Source: Sneathiellales bacterium
GTDB lineage: Bacteria; Pseudomonadota; Alphaproteobacteria; JANQFL01
Direction of reading: 5' to 3'
NCBI GenBank assembly: GCA_028277845.1
Contig: JANQFL010000005.1
Span: 1 to 46,543 of the forward strand
DNA: 46,543 bases
This document shows, piece by piece, positions 24,129-32,474 of the stretch; position 1 is the first letter of the stretch, and each line of letters opens with the position of its first letter. A program made the translations under genes and the position numbers. The notes below the pieces were generated by a model that was not told the DNA's origin, did no database searches, and worked only from the letters and a program-made list of their open reading frames with translations.

Positions 24129-24644
24129 CTATCCCCGATCGAGGCCCTTCGCCATCGCTTTGTAGGAGCCAAGCAGTTCGTCAGGCGTGGGGAGTGGCTC
24201 AGGCCGTGCAACCGGTTCGTGCAATTTGGCGGCGCGGACAATGCAGTTGATGTAATTGAACAGACCACACACCTCGACAGTCTCGTACAGCGCCTGTTCG
24301 CTCCAGCCAGCGTCAAGCGCAGCCAGAAATGCCGCGTCGCGCCCTTCGTCAGAGCCCTGGCACACATGCCGGGCATATGTCATCAGCGGCGCCAGTTTCT
24401 CGTCGGTGTCGGCGATCGGTCCACTGAGTATTTCGGAAAACAAAGTGTGATAAAAATCGCAGTATCCGACGTCGTTCAATCTGGAAACAAACGCCGCGAT
24501 CGCTTCACGTTCCCCTCTCGACAATTCTCCCGGCCCGCCCATGACGTCGTCCGTCAGGCGCAACAACTGCGCGGAGTTTCTCGGGAAAGCTTTCAGTACG
24601 TCGGTCAGGCTGTTCTGATCGCCGATCGCTTTGAAGGTCGTCAT
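24129..24644 (-). CDS. Carboxymuconolactone-decarboxylase/AhpD-like protein
   Basis: A 171-residue alpha-helical protein of the AhpD-like superfamily; the start at 24644 (MTTFKAIGDQ) fits homology and lies in native sequence. The family core SRGEREAIAAFVSRLNDVGYCDFYHTLF normally carries Cys-x-x-Cys-x-x-x-His. Here the first Cys is Val, while the second Cys and the His remain, so disulfide-based peroxidase chemistry is probably altered. The region AALDAGWSEQALYETVEVCGLFNYINCIV is typical of the peroxidase-related branch. It follows the flotillin gene by 103 bases on the same strand. Confidence 0.85.
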   Translation of the reverse strand: MTTFKAIGDQNSLTDVLKAFPRNSAQLLRLTDDVMGGPGELSRGEREAIAAFVSRLNDVGYCDFYHTLFSEILSGPIADTDEKLAPLMTYARHVCQGSDEGRDAAFLAALDAGWSEQALYETVEVCGLFNYINCIVRAAKLHEPVARPEPLPTPDELLGSYKAMAKGLDRG

Positions 24645-24747
24645 GAATCCAATTCCGTAATGTTGCGCACGCACGAACGCACCGCGAGGCGGATACCAAA
24701 CCGCGGTCAAACTAGTCCCATACGTCTGTACGCGTAAAGTCCCCGGC

Positions 24748-26361
24748 TTAGTCCGACTTTTTCTTACTCTTACTGACCCCGGCCAGTCCATCCTGCAGCG
24801 ACTCACCGATTTCCTCGCCGATCTTCTTCATGGCCGGCATCTGGACCGCCATGTCGAGTATGGAATCGAGGACCTGATTGACGGCGGATTTGTCCGGCCG
24901 ATCCGCCGACGCCGGCGCTTGAGAGCCGCCGAGACCCGACACCTGATGGATCTTGATGGAGTCGATCTTTTCAGCCGGTTTGACCATCTCGGCCACCAGC
25001 CTCGGCATGGTTTCCAAGCGGGCCAGATCGACCTTCATGGCGACGATCCGGTCGTCAACCTCGTTGTCGGCGCTGTTGATGGCGCGGCGGCCTTCCGCCT
25101 CGGCCAGCATTTCGCTCTTGCGGGCTTCGGCCTGATGCAGGGCAGCCTGCGCCCGGTCCGATGCCGCATCCTTGTCCGCTTGGGCCGTGAGGCGGGCGCG
25201 GGTCCCTGACGCCAGTGCCTCCTGCTCGGCCGCCAGGAGCGCGATTTCCTTGCGCCGCTGCGCCTCCGCCGTCTGCTGCACCGTGGTCACGGCTTCGGAC
25301 GCCTTGACCGCGTCGGCCCGGGCCATGTCGGCCGTGACCTGTGCCTTGCTTTCCTCTTCCGCCTTGGCGGCAATGACGATCTGGCTTTCCCGGTTGGCGA
25401 TTTCGATTTCGCGGTTTCGGGCGATCTCGGCTTCGTGCAGTTGCTTGTCGGAAATGATCTCGGCTTCGCGGACGGCCTGTTCCCGGGCGATGTCGGCGGC
25501 GCGGATTTCGCGTTCCATTTGGATGCGCGCCTGGGCGGCTTCCTGCTCGCCGGCGGCCTTGCGCCGGGCGACTTCGGCCAACTGCGCCGCCTTCAGGATT
25601 TCGATCTCCTGTATCTGAGCGATTTCCGCCTCCTGCTCCTCGAGGCTGATCTGCAGTTTGCGTTTGGTCGCCTCCATGGCGGCACGCCGGACGGAGACTT
25701 CGGCGTCGGCGTCGATTTCCGCCCGCTCCTTCTTCGATTTGGCGATGACTTCCGCCAGAATCCGCATGCCGACGGCGTTGAAGGCGTTGTTTTCATCGAG
25801 CGCCGTGAACGGTGTCTGGTCCAGCGCCGTCAGGGAGACCGAATCGAGTTCCAGGCCATTGCGTTCGAGCGTCTCGACGAGACTGTCGCGCACATCCGCA
25901 ACGAACGCGCCCCGGTTTTCGTGCAGTTCATCCATGGTCATGCGGGCAGCCACCGATCTCAGCGAGTCGACCAGTTTACCTTCGATCAGGGCCTGCAACT
26001 GTTCGGATTGAAAGGTCTTGCGGCCAAGGGTCTGCGACGCGCGCGCGATGGCGTCCTCGTTCGGGATGACGGAGACGTGGAACTCCACCCCCACATCGAC
26101 ACGGAGCTTGTCCTTTGTGATCAGGGCATCCTCGCCCGTGCGGCGGACCTCCAGCCGCAGGGTCTGCATGTTGACCCGGGAGATTTCGTGAAAATAGGGC
26201 AAGGCGACCATGCCGCCGTCCACGGCGACCCGGCGGCCGCCGATGCCGCTGCGGACCAGACTGACCTCGCGGGTCGCGCGTTCGTAAAACCAGGCCATGA
26301 CGACAACGGCGATTGCCAAGACGACGACAATGGCGATTGCTGAACCGATTGCGTATGACAT
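24748..26361 (-). CDS. Flotillin-like SPFH-domain membrane protein
   Basis: A 537-residue flotillin (YqiK/FloT-like). One N-terminal membrane span (IAIVVVLAIAVVVMAWFY) leads to an SPFH domain (about 30-200) with DKLRVDVGVEFHV and LDENNAFNAVGMRIL, then a long Glu/Ala-rich coiled coil (about 200-450) and a C-terminal domain with SIKIHQVSG. Flotillins build membrane microdomains and scaffold signalling or transport proteins. It begins 24 bases after the SDR stop, so it appears to be the distal gene of the liv/dehydrogenase series; possible scaffolding of that uptake system is speculation. The C-terminus is lysine-rich. Confidence 0.93.
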   Translation of the reverse strand: MSYAIGSAIAIVVVLAIAVVVMAWFYERATREVSLVRSGIGGRRVAVDGGMVALPYFHEISRVNMQTLRLEVRRTGEDALITKDKLRVDVGVEFHVSVIPNEDAIARASQTLGRKTFQSEQLQALIEGKLVDSLRSVAARMTMDELHENRGAFVADVRDSLVETLERNGLELDSVSLTALDQTPFTALDENNAFNAVGMRILAEVIAKSKKERAEIDADAEVSVRRAAMEATKRKLQISLEEQEAEIAQIQEIEILKAAQLAEVARRKAAGEQEAAQARIQMEREIRAADIAREQAVREAEIISDKQLHEAEIARNREIEIANRESQIVIAAKAEEESKAQVTADMARADAVKASEAVTTVQQTAEAQRRKEIALLAAEQEALASGTRARLTAQADKDAASDRAQAALHQAEARKSEMLAEAEGRRAINSADNEVDDRIVAMKVDLARLETMPRLVAEMVKPAEKIDSIKIHQVSGLGGSQAPASADRPDKSAVNQVLDSILDMAVQMPAMKKIGEEIGESLQDGLAGVSKSKKKSD

Positions 26362-26385
26362 GTCTCTATCCTCGATCTGCCATGA

Positions 26386-27207
26386 TTACAGCCCGTGCAT
26401 CTCGCACAGGATATGCGACGACATACCGCCGTCGACGGGAATGTTTGTACCGCGGATCCAATGGGTCATGTCCGACAGCAAAAAGGCGACCACCGGCGCG
26501 ACGTCCGCCGGCGCGCCGGGCCGGTCCATGACCCGCATGTCTTCTTCGGCGCGTTCGCCGAGGGTTTCGAGAAAGTCCTTCAGGATCGGCGTGTCCACCG
26601 GGCCGGGACTGACGGTGTTCATGCGGATGCCGCGGTCGCGCCAGGTCCAACGGTTTTGCATGGTCCAGACGACCAGCGCTTCCTTGGAAAAGAAGTACGA
26701 CCGGCCGCCCTCATTGCCGACGCCGTGACGCTCGACGAATTCCGCGACCTCATCGAACGTGAGATATTCGGCCGCCTTGATCTGATCGACGGATTGGGAC
26801 CAGCCGAAACCGGCCAGCGACGCCAGGTTGACGATGGACGCGCCGTCGTTGAGCTTGTCGAGCATGCCGACGGTGAAATACTTCAGACCCACCAAATTCA
26901 CCTTGAGCACCAATTCCGCCGGCGCGGTCGGCGGCAGACCGGCGATGTTGGCGATACCGTCGATTCCCGACGGCAAGGCATGGATCAGGGCATCGATGGT
27001 GTCTTCGTCGGACAGGTCGGCGATGTACAACTCATCGACATGGTCCGTTGTCTTGTTGACGTCGACGCCGACGACGTAGCCGCCCAGCTTCTTGATCAGT
27101 CCAGCGGTTTCCAGACCGATGCCCGAGGAGCAGCCGGTCACGATGACTGTTTTGCCCTTGAGGATTTTCTTCGCGCCCCAGGACGGCGTTGCAGTGTTGT
27201 CCGCCAT
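26386..27207 (-). CDS. Coniferyl-alcohol-dehydrogenase-like SDR
   Basis: A 273-residue SDR of the 3-alpha-hydroxysteroid/coniferyl-alcohol dehydrogenase branch. The start at 27207 (MADNTATPSWG) is behind GGGGAC. NAD(P) loop TGCSSGIG (25-31 region), Ser130, Tyr171 and Lys175 (SYFFSK) complete the active site. The segments GIDGIANIAGLPPTAP, SLAGFGW, WTMQNRWTWRDRGIRMN and the closing VDGGMSSHIL are strongly typical of this branch. The likely reaction is NAD-dependent oxidation of an aromatic or cyclic alcohol to the aldehyde or ketone. It follows an aldehyde dehydrogenase by 17 bases, which gives a sensible two-step alcohol-to-acid route. Confidence 0.9.
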   Translation of the reverse strand: MADNTATPSWGAKKILKGKTVIVTGCSSGIGLETAGLIKKLGGYVVGVDVNKTTDHVDELYIADLSDEDTIDALIHALPSGIDGIANIAGLPPTAPAELVLKVNLVGLKYFTVGMLDKLNDGASIVNLASLAGFGWSQSVDQIKAAEYLTFDEVAEFVERHGVGNEGGRSYFFSKEALVVWTMQNRWTWRDRGIRMNTVSPGPVDTPILKDFLETLGERAEEDMRVMDRPGAPADVAPVVAFLLSDMTHWIRGTNIPVDGGMSSHILCEMHGL

Positions 27208-27224
27208 TGTCTCCGTCCCCTTTT

Positions 27225-28685
27225 CTAGAATACCGGCGGATAATGGCGTCCGCCGCGGTCGAGCGTGATCCACCGGGTTTCGGTGAAGGTTTCCATCGCC
27301 CACATGCCACCGTGGCGGCCGACGCCGGATGACTTGGTGCCGCCGAAGGGGGCATGCGGTTCGTCGTTCACCGGCGAGCAGTTGATGTGGCACATGCCGG
27401 TTTCCAACTGTTCGGCGATGGCCAACCCGCGCCGCTCGTCCGTCGTGATGACGCCGGACGACAGGCCGTACATGGAGTCGTTGGCGATGGCCACGGCCTC
27501 TTCGTCGCTCCGGAACGGAATGACCGGAACCACGGGACCGAATGTTTCGTCCCGATAAACGGCCATGTCCGGTGTCACGTTGGTCAGGATGGTCGGGTGT
27601 ACGAACCGGCCTTCGACACCGCCGCCCAACGCCAAATGCGCCCCCTTGGCCACCGCGTCGTCGATCTGTGCCTTGACCTTCCGGGCTTGCCGGTCGTTGA
27701 TCAACGGACCGATGACGTGCGCCTGGTCCTTGGTCGTGTCACCGACTTTCAGTTTGGCGGCGCGTTCGACGAACCGGCGCAGGAACTCGTCGTAGATACC
27801 CTCCTGGACCAGCAGCTTTTCGACGGACATGCAAATCTGGCCCTGGTGCATGAAACTGCCGAAACTGGCGGCGCTGGTGGCCCGCTCCATATCGGCGTCG
27901 TCGCAGACGATCAGCGCATCCTTGCCGCCCAGTTCGACACAACATTTTTTCAGATGGGCGCCGGCCTTGGCGGCGATCTGGCGTCCAACCGGCGTGGATC
28001 CGGTGAAAGAAATGCCCTTGACCAGTGGATTCTCGATCAATTCATCGCCCACTTCGCCGACGGTTTCGCGCGAGCACGTCACCACATTCAGCACACCGGA
28101 CGGCAAGCCCGCTTCCTCGAAGATTTCCGCGAACAGCAGACCACCGCAATACGGCGTTTCCTCGGACGGTTTGAGGACGATGGTGTTGCCGGCCGTCATG
28201 GCGAAGGCCATGCCGCGGCTGGTCAGGACCAGGGGTACGTTCCACGGGCTGATCACGGACACCACGCCCATGGGCCGGCGAACCGCCAGCGAAATCTTGT
28301 TGTGTTCCGACGGCATGACGTCACCGATCGGCGCGTAGCCCGCCGCCGCGGCGGACAGAAAGACATCCTTGGCGAGACCGACCTCGAACATGCCCTTGCC
28401 GAACCAGCCGCCGCCTTCGGCCTGGATGGCGGCGACGATGTCGGCGCGGCGGCGTTCCAGGATTTCCGCCGCCTTCAGCATGTATTCCGCGCGGTGATTG
28501 AACGGCGTTTCCGACCAGTCGTGAAAGGCCGCCTGTGCCGCATCGATGGCGGCGCGCGCTTCCAGGCGGCCGGCATCGGGCACCTCGGCCCATACCGAAC
28601 CGTCCGACGGGTTGTAGTCGCTGAACGTACGGGTCGTCGCGGCCCAGCTGCCGCCGACATACATGCCATCGAATGTTCTAGCCAT
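27225..28685 (-). CDS. NAD(P)-dependent aldehyde dehydrogenase (first of two)
   Basis: A 486-residue ALDH. Asn149 (SPWNVP), Glu251 (VELGGKDA) and Cys285 (QGQICMS) form the active site, and TGSTPVGRQI binds the cofactor. The start at 28685 gives a 6-base gap from AAGGAG; the adjacent ATG at 28688 is possible. Its start overlaps the end of the LivF gene by 8 bases. Closest functional style is vanillin/benzaldehyde/salicylaldehyde-type dehydrogenases. Coupled to the alcohol dehydrogenase-like SDR downstream, it probably converts the aldehyde product to the acid. Substrate inferred only from context. Confidence 0.92.
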   Translation of the reverse strand: MARTFDGMYVGGSWAATTRTFSDYNPSDGSVWAEVPDAGRLEARAAIDAAQAAFHDWSETPFNHRAEYMLKAAEILERRRADIVAAIQAEGGGWFGKGMFEVGLAKDVFLSAAAAGYAPIGDVMPSEHNKISLAVRRPMGVVSVISPWNVPLVLTSRGMAFAMTAGNTIVLKPSEETPYCGGLLFAEIFEEAGLPSGVLNVVTCSRETVGEVGDELIENPLVKGISFTGSTPVGRQIAAKAGAHLKKCCVELGGKDALIVCDDADMERATSAASFGSFMHQGQICMSVEKLLVQEGIYDEFLRRFVERAAKLKVGDTTKDQAHVIGPLINDRQARKVKAQIDDAVAKGAHLALGGGVEGRFVHPTILTNVTPDMAVYRDETFGPVVPVIPFRSDEEAVAIANDSMYGLSSGVITTDERRGLAIAEQLETGMCHINCSPVNDEPHAPFGGTKSSGVGRHGGMWAMETFTETRWITLDRGGRHYPPVF

Positions 28686-29883
28686 CATCGTCTCCTTTGA
28701 TCCGCACCAGCTTGCCCGTGGATTTTCCGGGACGTGTCTGCGTGCGGCGGTAAATTTCAATCTTGGGCGGGCGTTTCCACACCTGAACCTTGGGTTTGTC
28801 GGGGTTGGGCCGTGGGGAACCGGCGCTCGGTGTTTTCTGCGCGCCGGTATCGGACCGTTGCCGGGGCCGCTGAGCGGCGCGCGCCGCCGCTTCGATCTCC
28901 GACAGGGTTCTTTGCAAGTCGCCGCCATGGGATGCCGTTCCGGCCGCAACCGGACGGCCGGTGTCCGCAGGCGTTGGTGCCGGTGGCTGATGGGTGGCAT
29001 CGAGATCCGCGGCCTGGGTGATCAGGTCGTCGATGTTCCGGCCGATCAGCTCGCTGGCGGAATGTCTCGCTCGGGCGTGACCGGCGGGAATCAGGGGCGG
29101 TGGCGAAGCCGGTTGCGGTGGCGGTGGCGGGGTCTCCTCGCCGGCCGGCACCGCCTGTTCCATGTGACCGCCCGCGCTGGCGCCGAGGTAGGCCTTTTGC
29201 ACCGCGGTGTCGCGGATCAGATTGTCGGCCGTATCCTCGCCGACAATATGGGCGTTCTCCAGCAGGTATCCCCGGTCGGCGATGGCCAGGCTCTGTTTGG
29301 CGTTTTGCTCCACCAGCAGGATACCCAGCCCGGCCTGGCGGACCTCGGTCAGATTGTGGAACAGCTCGCGGCACAGGAGCGGCGACAGGCCGAGAGACGG
29401 CTCGTCCAACATAAGGATCTGCGGGTTCGACATCATGGCCCGGCCGATGGCCACCATCTGCTGCTCGCCGCCGCTCATGGTGCGGACGATCTGGTCCTGG
29501 CGCTCCGCCAGCTTGGGAAACAGGTCGAGTACCCGGTCCAGATTGCTGCGCTGATTGTCCCGCGCCCGTTGCGAAAAGGCGCCGAGCAACAGGTTTTCCC
29601 GCACCGTCAGGTCGCCGAAAATGCCGCGGCCTTCCGGCACCAGGGCGATGCCGTTCTCGACGATCTGGTGGGGTTCCAGGCCACGGATGGGTTTGCCGTC
29701 CATGACGACGTCGCCGCCGACCTTGCCTTCGCACAGACCGCCGATGGCGCGCAGGAGCGTGCTCTTGCCGGCGCCGTTGGCGCCCAAGATGACCGCGATC
29801 TCGCCCGGTTCGACCCGCACGGACACGTCTTCCAGCGCCCGGTGCTGGCCGTAGGTGACGCAGAGCTTTTTGACCTCAAGCAT
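28678..29883 (-). CDS. livF: LivF-type ABC transporter ATPase with long C-terminal extension
   Basis: A 401-residue protein. Residues 1-235 are a complete LivF ATPase of a branched-chain-amino-acid-type (HAAT) importer: Walker A GANGAGKS (34-41), signature SGGEQQ (137-142), Walker B LMLDEPSLGL (157-166), H-loop region LLVEQNAKQS and the family end VQKAYLGA. Residues 236-401 form an extension not found in typical LivF (about 235 residues): a proline-rich run (ETPPPPPQPASPPP), a short predicted helix (SASELIGRNIDDLITQAADL), another helix (LQRTLSEIEAAARAAQ), then a basic tail with VQVWKRPPKIEIYRR. The frame is open and native in codon use, so this is not an obvious frameshift. It overlaps livG by 8 bases. 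Confidence 0.92.
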   Translation of the reverse strand: MLEVKKLCVTYGQHRALEDVSVRVEPGEIAVILGANGAGKSTLLRAIGGLCEGKVGGDVVMDGKPIRGLEPHQIVENGIALVPEGRGIFGDLTVRENLLLGAFSQRARDNQRSNLDRVLDLFPKLAERQDQIVRTMSGGEQQMVAIGRAMMSNPQILMLDEPSLGLSPLLCRELFHNLTEVRQAGLGILLVEQNAKQSLAIADRGYLLENAHIVGEDTADNLIRDTAVQKAYLGASAGGHMEQAVPAGEETPPPPPQPASPPPLIPAGHARARHSASELIGRNIDDLITQAADLDATHQPPAPTPADTGRPVAAGTASHGGDLQRTLSEIEAAARAAQRPRQRSDTGAQKTPSAGSPRPNPDKPKVQVWKRPPKIEIYRRTQTRPGKSTGKLVRIKGDDDG

Positions 29884-30613
29884 CGTCGTCTCCCAGATAG
29901 GCGCGGATGACTTCGGCGTCGGCCAGCACTTCGCCGGGTGATCCCTCGGCGATCTTGGCACCCGAATTCATGACGACGCAGGCGTCGCACAGGCTGCGGA
30001 TGGCGTCCATGACGTGTTCGACCAGGATGATCGTGCGGCCGTCCGCCCGCAGGTCCTTGATCAGTTCGATGCCGGTCTGCAGTTCGGTCGGGTTGAGCCC
30101 CGCGAGCCACTCGTCGAGCAGCAGGATCTCGGGGTCCGAGGCCAGGGCGCGGGCCAGTTCGAGGCGCTTCTGGTCGATGTAGGTCAGGCTGGAGACCGGC
30201 GCCAGGGCAACGGCCTCGAGCCCGACCCGTTCGAGGATGTCGTGGGCATGGTCCTCGGCATCCCGCCCCCAGCGCCGCCGGTGCCCGAACGCGCATCCGG
30301 CGATGACGTTGTCGAAGACGGACAGGGTCGGCAGAACGCGGACCAACTGGAACGTGCGGGCGACGCCGCGGCGGTTGATTTCCTGCGCCGGCAGGCCGGA
30401 AATGCGGCTGCCCTGCAGGGAGATTTGCCCCGACGACAGGCGCAGGGCGCCGGAGATCAGGTTCATCATGGTGGTCTTGCCCGAGCCGTTGGGCCCGATC
30501 AGTCCCATGACCTGATGCTCCTTGACGTCGAAGCTCATATCGCTGACGGCGACCAGGCCGCCGAACCGCTTGCTGACGCCGCGGACGGAAAGAACGGTGC
30601 GGTCCCGTGCCAT
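29876..30613 (-). CDS. livG: LivG-type ABC transporter ATPase
   Basis: A 245-residue ATPase of the HAAT importer. Walker A GPNGSGKT is at 40-47. The family segment with long helical insertion and GVARTFQLVRVLP (Q-loop) is present, and the H-loop VEHVMDAI is intact. Two positions are unusual: the ABC signature reads LTYIDQKRLELA instead of LSYGxQ-type, losing its glycine, and Walker B ends LLLDEWLAGLNP instead of DEP. Similar variants exist, as I recall, in some LivG subfamilies, so it may still be active with LivF. It lies 1 base after the livM stop and overlaps livF by 8 bases. Confidence 0.92.
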   Translation of the reverse strand: MARDRTVLSVRGVSKRFGGLVAVSDMSFDVKEHQVMGLIGPNGSGKTTMMNLISGALRLSSGQISLQGSRISGLPAQEINRRGVARTFQLVRVLPTLSVFDNVIAGCAFGHRRRWGRDAEDHAHDILERVGLEAVALAPVSSLTYIDQKRLELARALASDPEILLLDEWLAGLNPTELQTGIELIKDLRADGRTIILVEHVMDAIRSLCDACVVMNSGAKIAEGSPGEVLADAEVIRAYLGDDDA

Positions 30614-30614
30614 G

Positions 30615-31544
30615 TCAGCCCGCCCCTTCCCGGGCCGCCCGATAGAGCTGTTCCAGGCGGCCGAGGATACCGTTGGGGATGACGTAGACGATCAGCAGGA
30701 AGGCGACGCCCAGCAGCAGGGTCGTCTGATTGGGAAAATGACCGGAGATGACCTCCCACAGAAGGGTGAACGGGATGACGCCGACAAGCGGCCCCCACAG
30801 CCGCGACGCGCCGCCCAGCAGGGCCATGATGACGACCTGGAACGACAGCATGGCGGAAAAGGCGATGGCCGGCTCGATGTAGGTCCAGCGCGGCGCCAGC
30901 AGGCCGCCGACCAGGGCCGCGACGCTGCCCGACACCATGAACAGCAGCACCTTCGACCGGGCGGTGTTGATGCCGCAGTGGGCGGCCACCACCTCGTCGT
31001 TGCCGATGATGCGCAGGGCGAAGCCGAGGCGCGAGCGGTTGATCCACCAGCCGACGAGATAAACCAGCGCGGCCGCGGCCAGCAATTCCCAGTAGATGAT
31101 TTCCTCGGTGATGTCGGTCAGGACGTAAAGGCCGCGATGACTGCCCCAGTTGTTTTGCACCCAGGTGACGAGCTGGCGGATCATTTCCGCCAAACCGAGC
31201 GTGAAGATGACGAAGTAGACGCCCGAGAGCCGCAGGGTCGCCAGTCCGACCAGCCCGGCCGCGACGCCGCCGGCGACGAAGGCGATCAGCAGCAGCACGG
31301 GGTATGGCAGGGTGTCGATGCCGACGGCCACCACGTATGTGCCGAGGCCGTAAAACGCGCCGGTCGCCAGGGAAATGTAATGGGTGGGCCCGGAAAACAG
31401 GGCCCAGCTTGTGGCCAGCACCGTGTACATGGCGACCGTCACGCCCAGCGACAGCAGGTATCCGCTGCCCGTGAGCGGCAGCAGGGCGGCCAGCCCGAGG
31501 CCGGCCGCGGCCAGCAGGATATTGCGCAGTTCGTTGCCGTTCAC
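30615..31544 (-). CDS. livM: LivM-type ABC transporter permease
   Basis: A 309-residue polytopic membrane protein of the LivM family. The GTG start at 31544 overlaps the livH stop (GTGA); longer open frame upstream is a shadow of livH. Segments such as SLATGAFYGLGTYVVA, RLSGVYFVIFTLGLAEMIR and GFALRIIGNDEVVAAHCGIN (EAA-like coupling loop) are typical. With LivH it forms the inner-membrane channel of a HAAT importer. The order livJ-livH-livM-livG-livF is complete here. Confidence 0.92.
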   Translation of the reverse strand: MNGNELRNILLAAAGLGLAALLPLTGSGYLLSLGVTVAMYTVLATSWALFSGPTHYISLATGAFYGLGTYVVAVGIDTLPYPVLLLIAFVAGGVAAGLVGLATLRLSGVYFVIFTLGLAEMIRQLVTWVQNNWGSHRGLYVLTDITEEIIYWELLAAAALVYLVGWWINRSRLGFALRIIGNDEVVAAHCGINTARSKVLLFMVSGSVAALVGGLLAPRWTYIEPAIAFSAMLSFQVVIMALLGGASRLWGPLVGVIPFTLLWEVISGHFPNQTTLLLGVAFLLIVYVIPNGILGRLEQLYRAAREGAG

Positions 31545-32407
31545 GACGACCGCCTTCCGAACAGGCCCTGCGGCCGGAACAGCAGGATCAGAATGAACAT
31601 GAAGTACGCCGCGGCCAGGGTCAGGCCGGGGTCGATCAGGCTGGCCACCGCGGTTTCCGCCAGCCCGAGGATCAGCGAGGCGACGATAACACCGCGCACG
31701 TCCCCGACCCCGCCCATGATGACGATGATCAGTGCCTTCATGGTGAACAGCACGCCGATGGAGGCGTCCATGGTGAGGAAGGTGCTGATCAGGGTACCGC
31801 CGACCGCCGTGACGGCGCCGCCCAAGCCGAACGCGAACGCCGACACGCGGCTGACGTTGATGCCCACCAGGCCCGACGATTCCGGATTGACCGCCACCGC
31901 CCGCACGGCCATGCCGGGCCGCGATTTGTTGAGCCAGAGATACAGCAGGCCACACATGATCGCCGCCAGCACGAACGCGACGACCCGGTTCAACGCGTAG
32001 GTTTCGCCGAGAATGACGAACGGCTCGGCCAGATAGGAGTAGGTGAAATACTCACCGCCGAAGGTGGCGATCATGATGCCGACGAACACGAACGCCAGGC
32101 CGAAGGTGGCGAGAATGCTGTCCACCTCCAATTGCCCGGCCGACTTGGCGCGCCGCACCAACGGCAGCAGCATGAAGCGGTAGATCAGCCAATTGAGCAG
32201 GAAGGCCAGCGGCGCCACCACGACGATCGACAGGATCGGGCTGATCTGCCCCGCCGTGAACACCCAGAAGGCGGCGAAGGCGCCGATGACCAGCATCTCG
32301 CCGTTGGCCAGGTTCATGATCCGGGCGACGCCGTATTGCAGGTTCAGCCCCATGGCGATCAGCGAATAGGTGCCGCCGAGCAACAGGCCGGTGATCAGAA
32401 TATCCAT
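31541..32407 (-). CDS. livH: LivH-type ABC transporter permease
   Basis: A 288-residue polytopic membrane protein of the LivH family. It begins MDILITGLLLGGTYSLIAMGLNLQYGV, with ARIMNLANGEMLVIGAF characteristic of the family, and carries GMAVRAVAVNPESSGLVGIN as the coupling loop toward the ATPases. It is preceded by a GC-rich hairpin that separates it from the binding-protein gene and is likely to lower its expression relative to that gene. The 3' end overlaps livM by 4 bases. Confidence 0.92.
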   Translation of the reverse strand: MDILITGLLLGGTYSLIAMGLNLQYGVARIMNLANGEMLVIGAFAAFWVFTAGQISPILSIVVVAPLAFLLNWLIYRFMLLPLVRRAKSAGQLEVDSILATFGLAFVFVGIMIATFGGEYFTYSYLAEPFVILGETYALNRVVAFVLAAIMCGLLYLWLNKSRPGMAVRAVAVNPESSGLVGINVSRVSAFAFGLGGAVTAVGGTLISTFLTMDASIGVLFTMKALIIVIMGGVGDVRGVIVASLILGLAETAVASLIDPGLTLAAAYFMFILILLFRPQGLFGRRSS

Positions 32408-32431
32408 TGCGGAAATCCGTTACGAAAAATA

Positions 32432-32461
32432 CCCCGGTACGGCGCATGGGCCGTACCGGGG
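32432..32461 (-). terminator. Attenuator-like hairpin between the binding protein gene and livH
   Basis: CCCCGGTACGGC (32432-32443) pairs perfectly with GCCGTACCGGGG (32450-32461) around a 6-base loop. Read on the minus strand the 12-bp stem is followed by TATTTTTCG, a weak U-tract. It sits just after the binding-protein stop and 25 bases before livH. Partial termination here would give excess binding protein over permease, as in many ABC operons. The stem would also protect the upstream mRNA 3' end. Confidence 0.8.
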
Positions 32462-32474
32462 AACACCAAATGGC

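Noticed and set aside
30615-31955. Longer LivM start giving 446 residues
   Set aside because: The extra N-terminus is Arg/Gly/His-rich antisense-like text within livH; the GTG at 31544 overlapping the livH stop gives a normal-length LivM.
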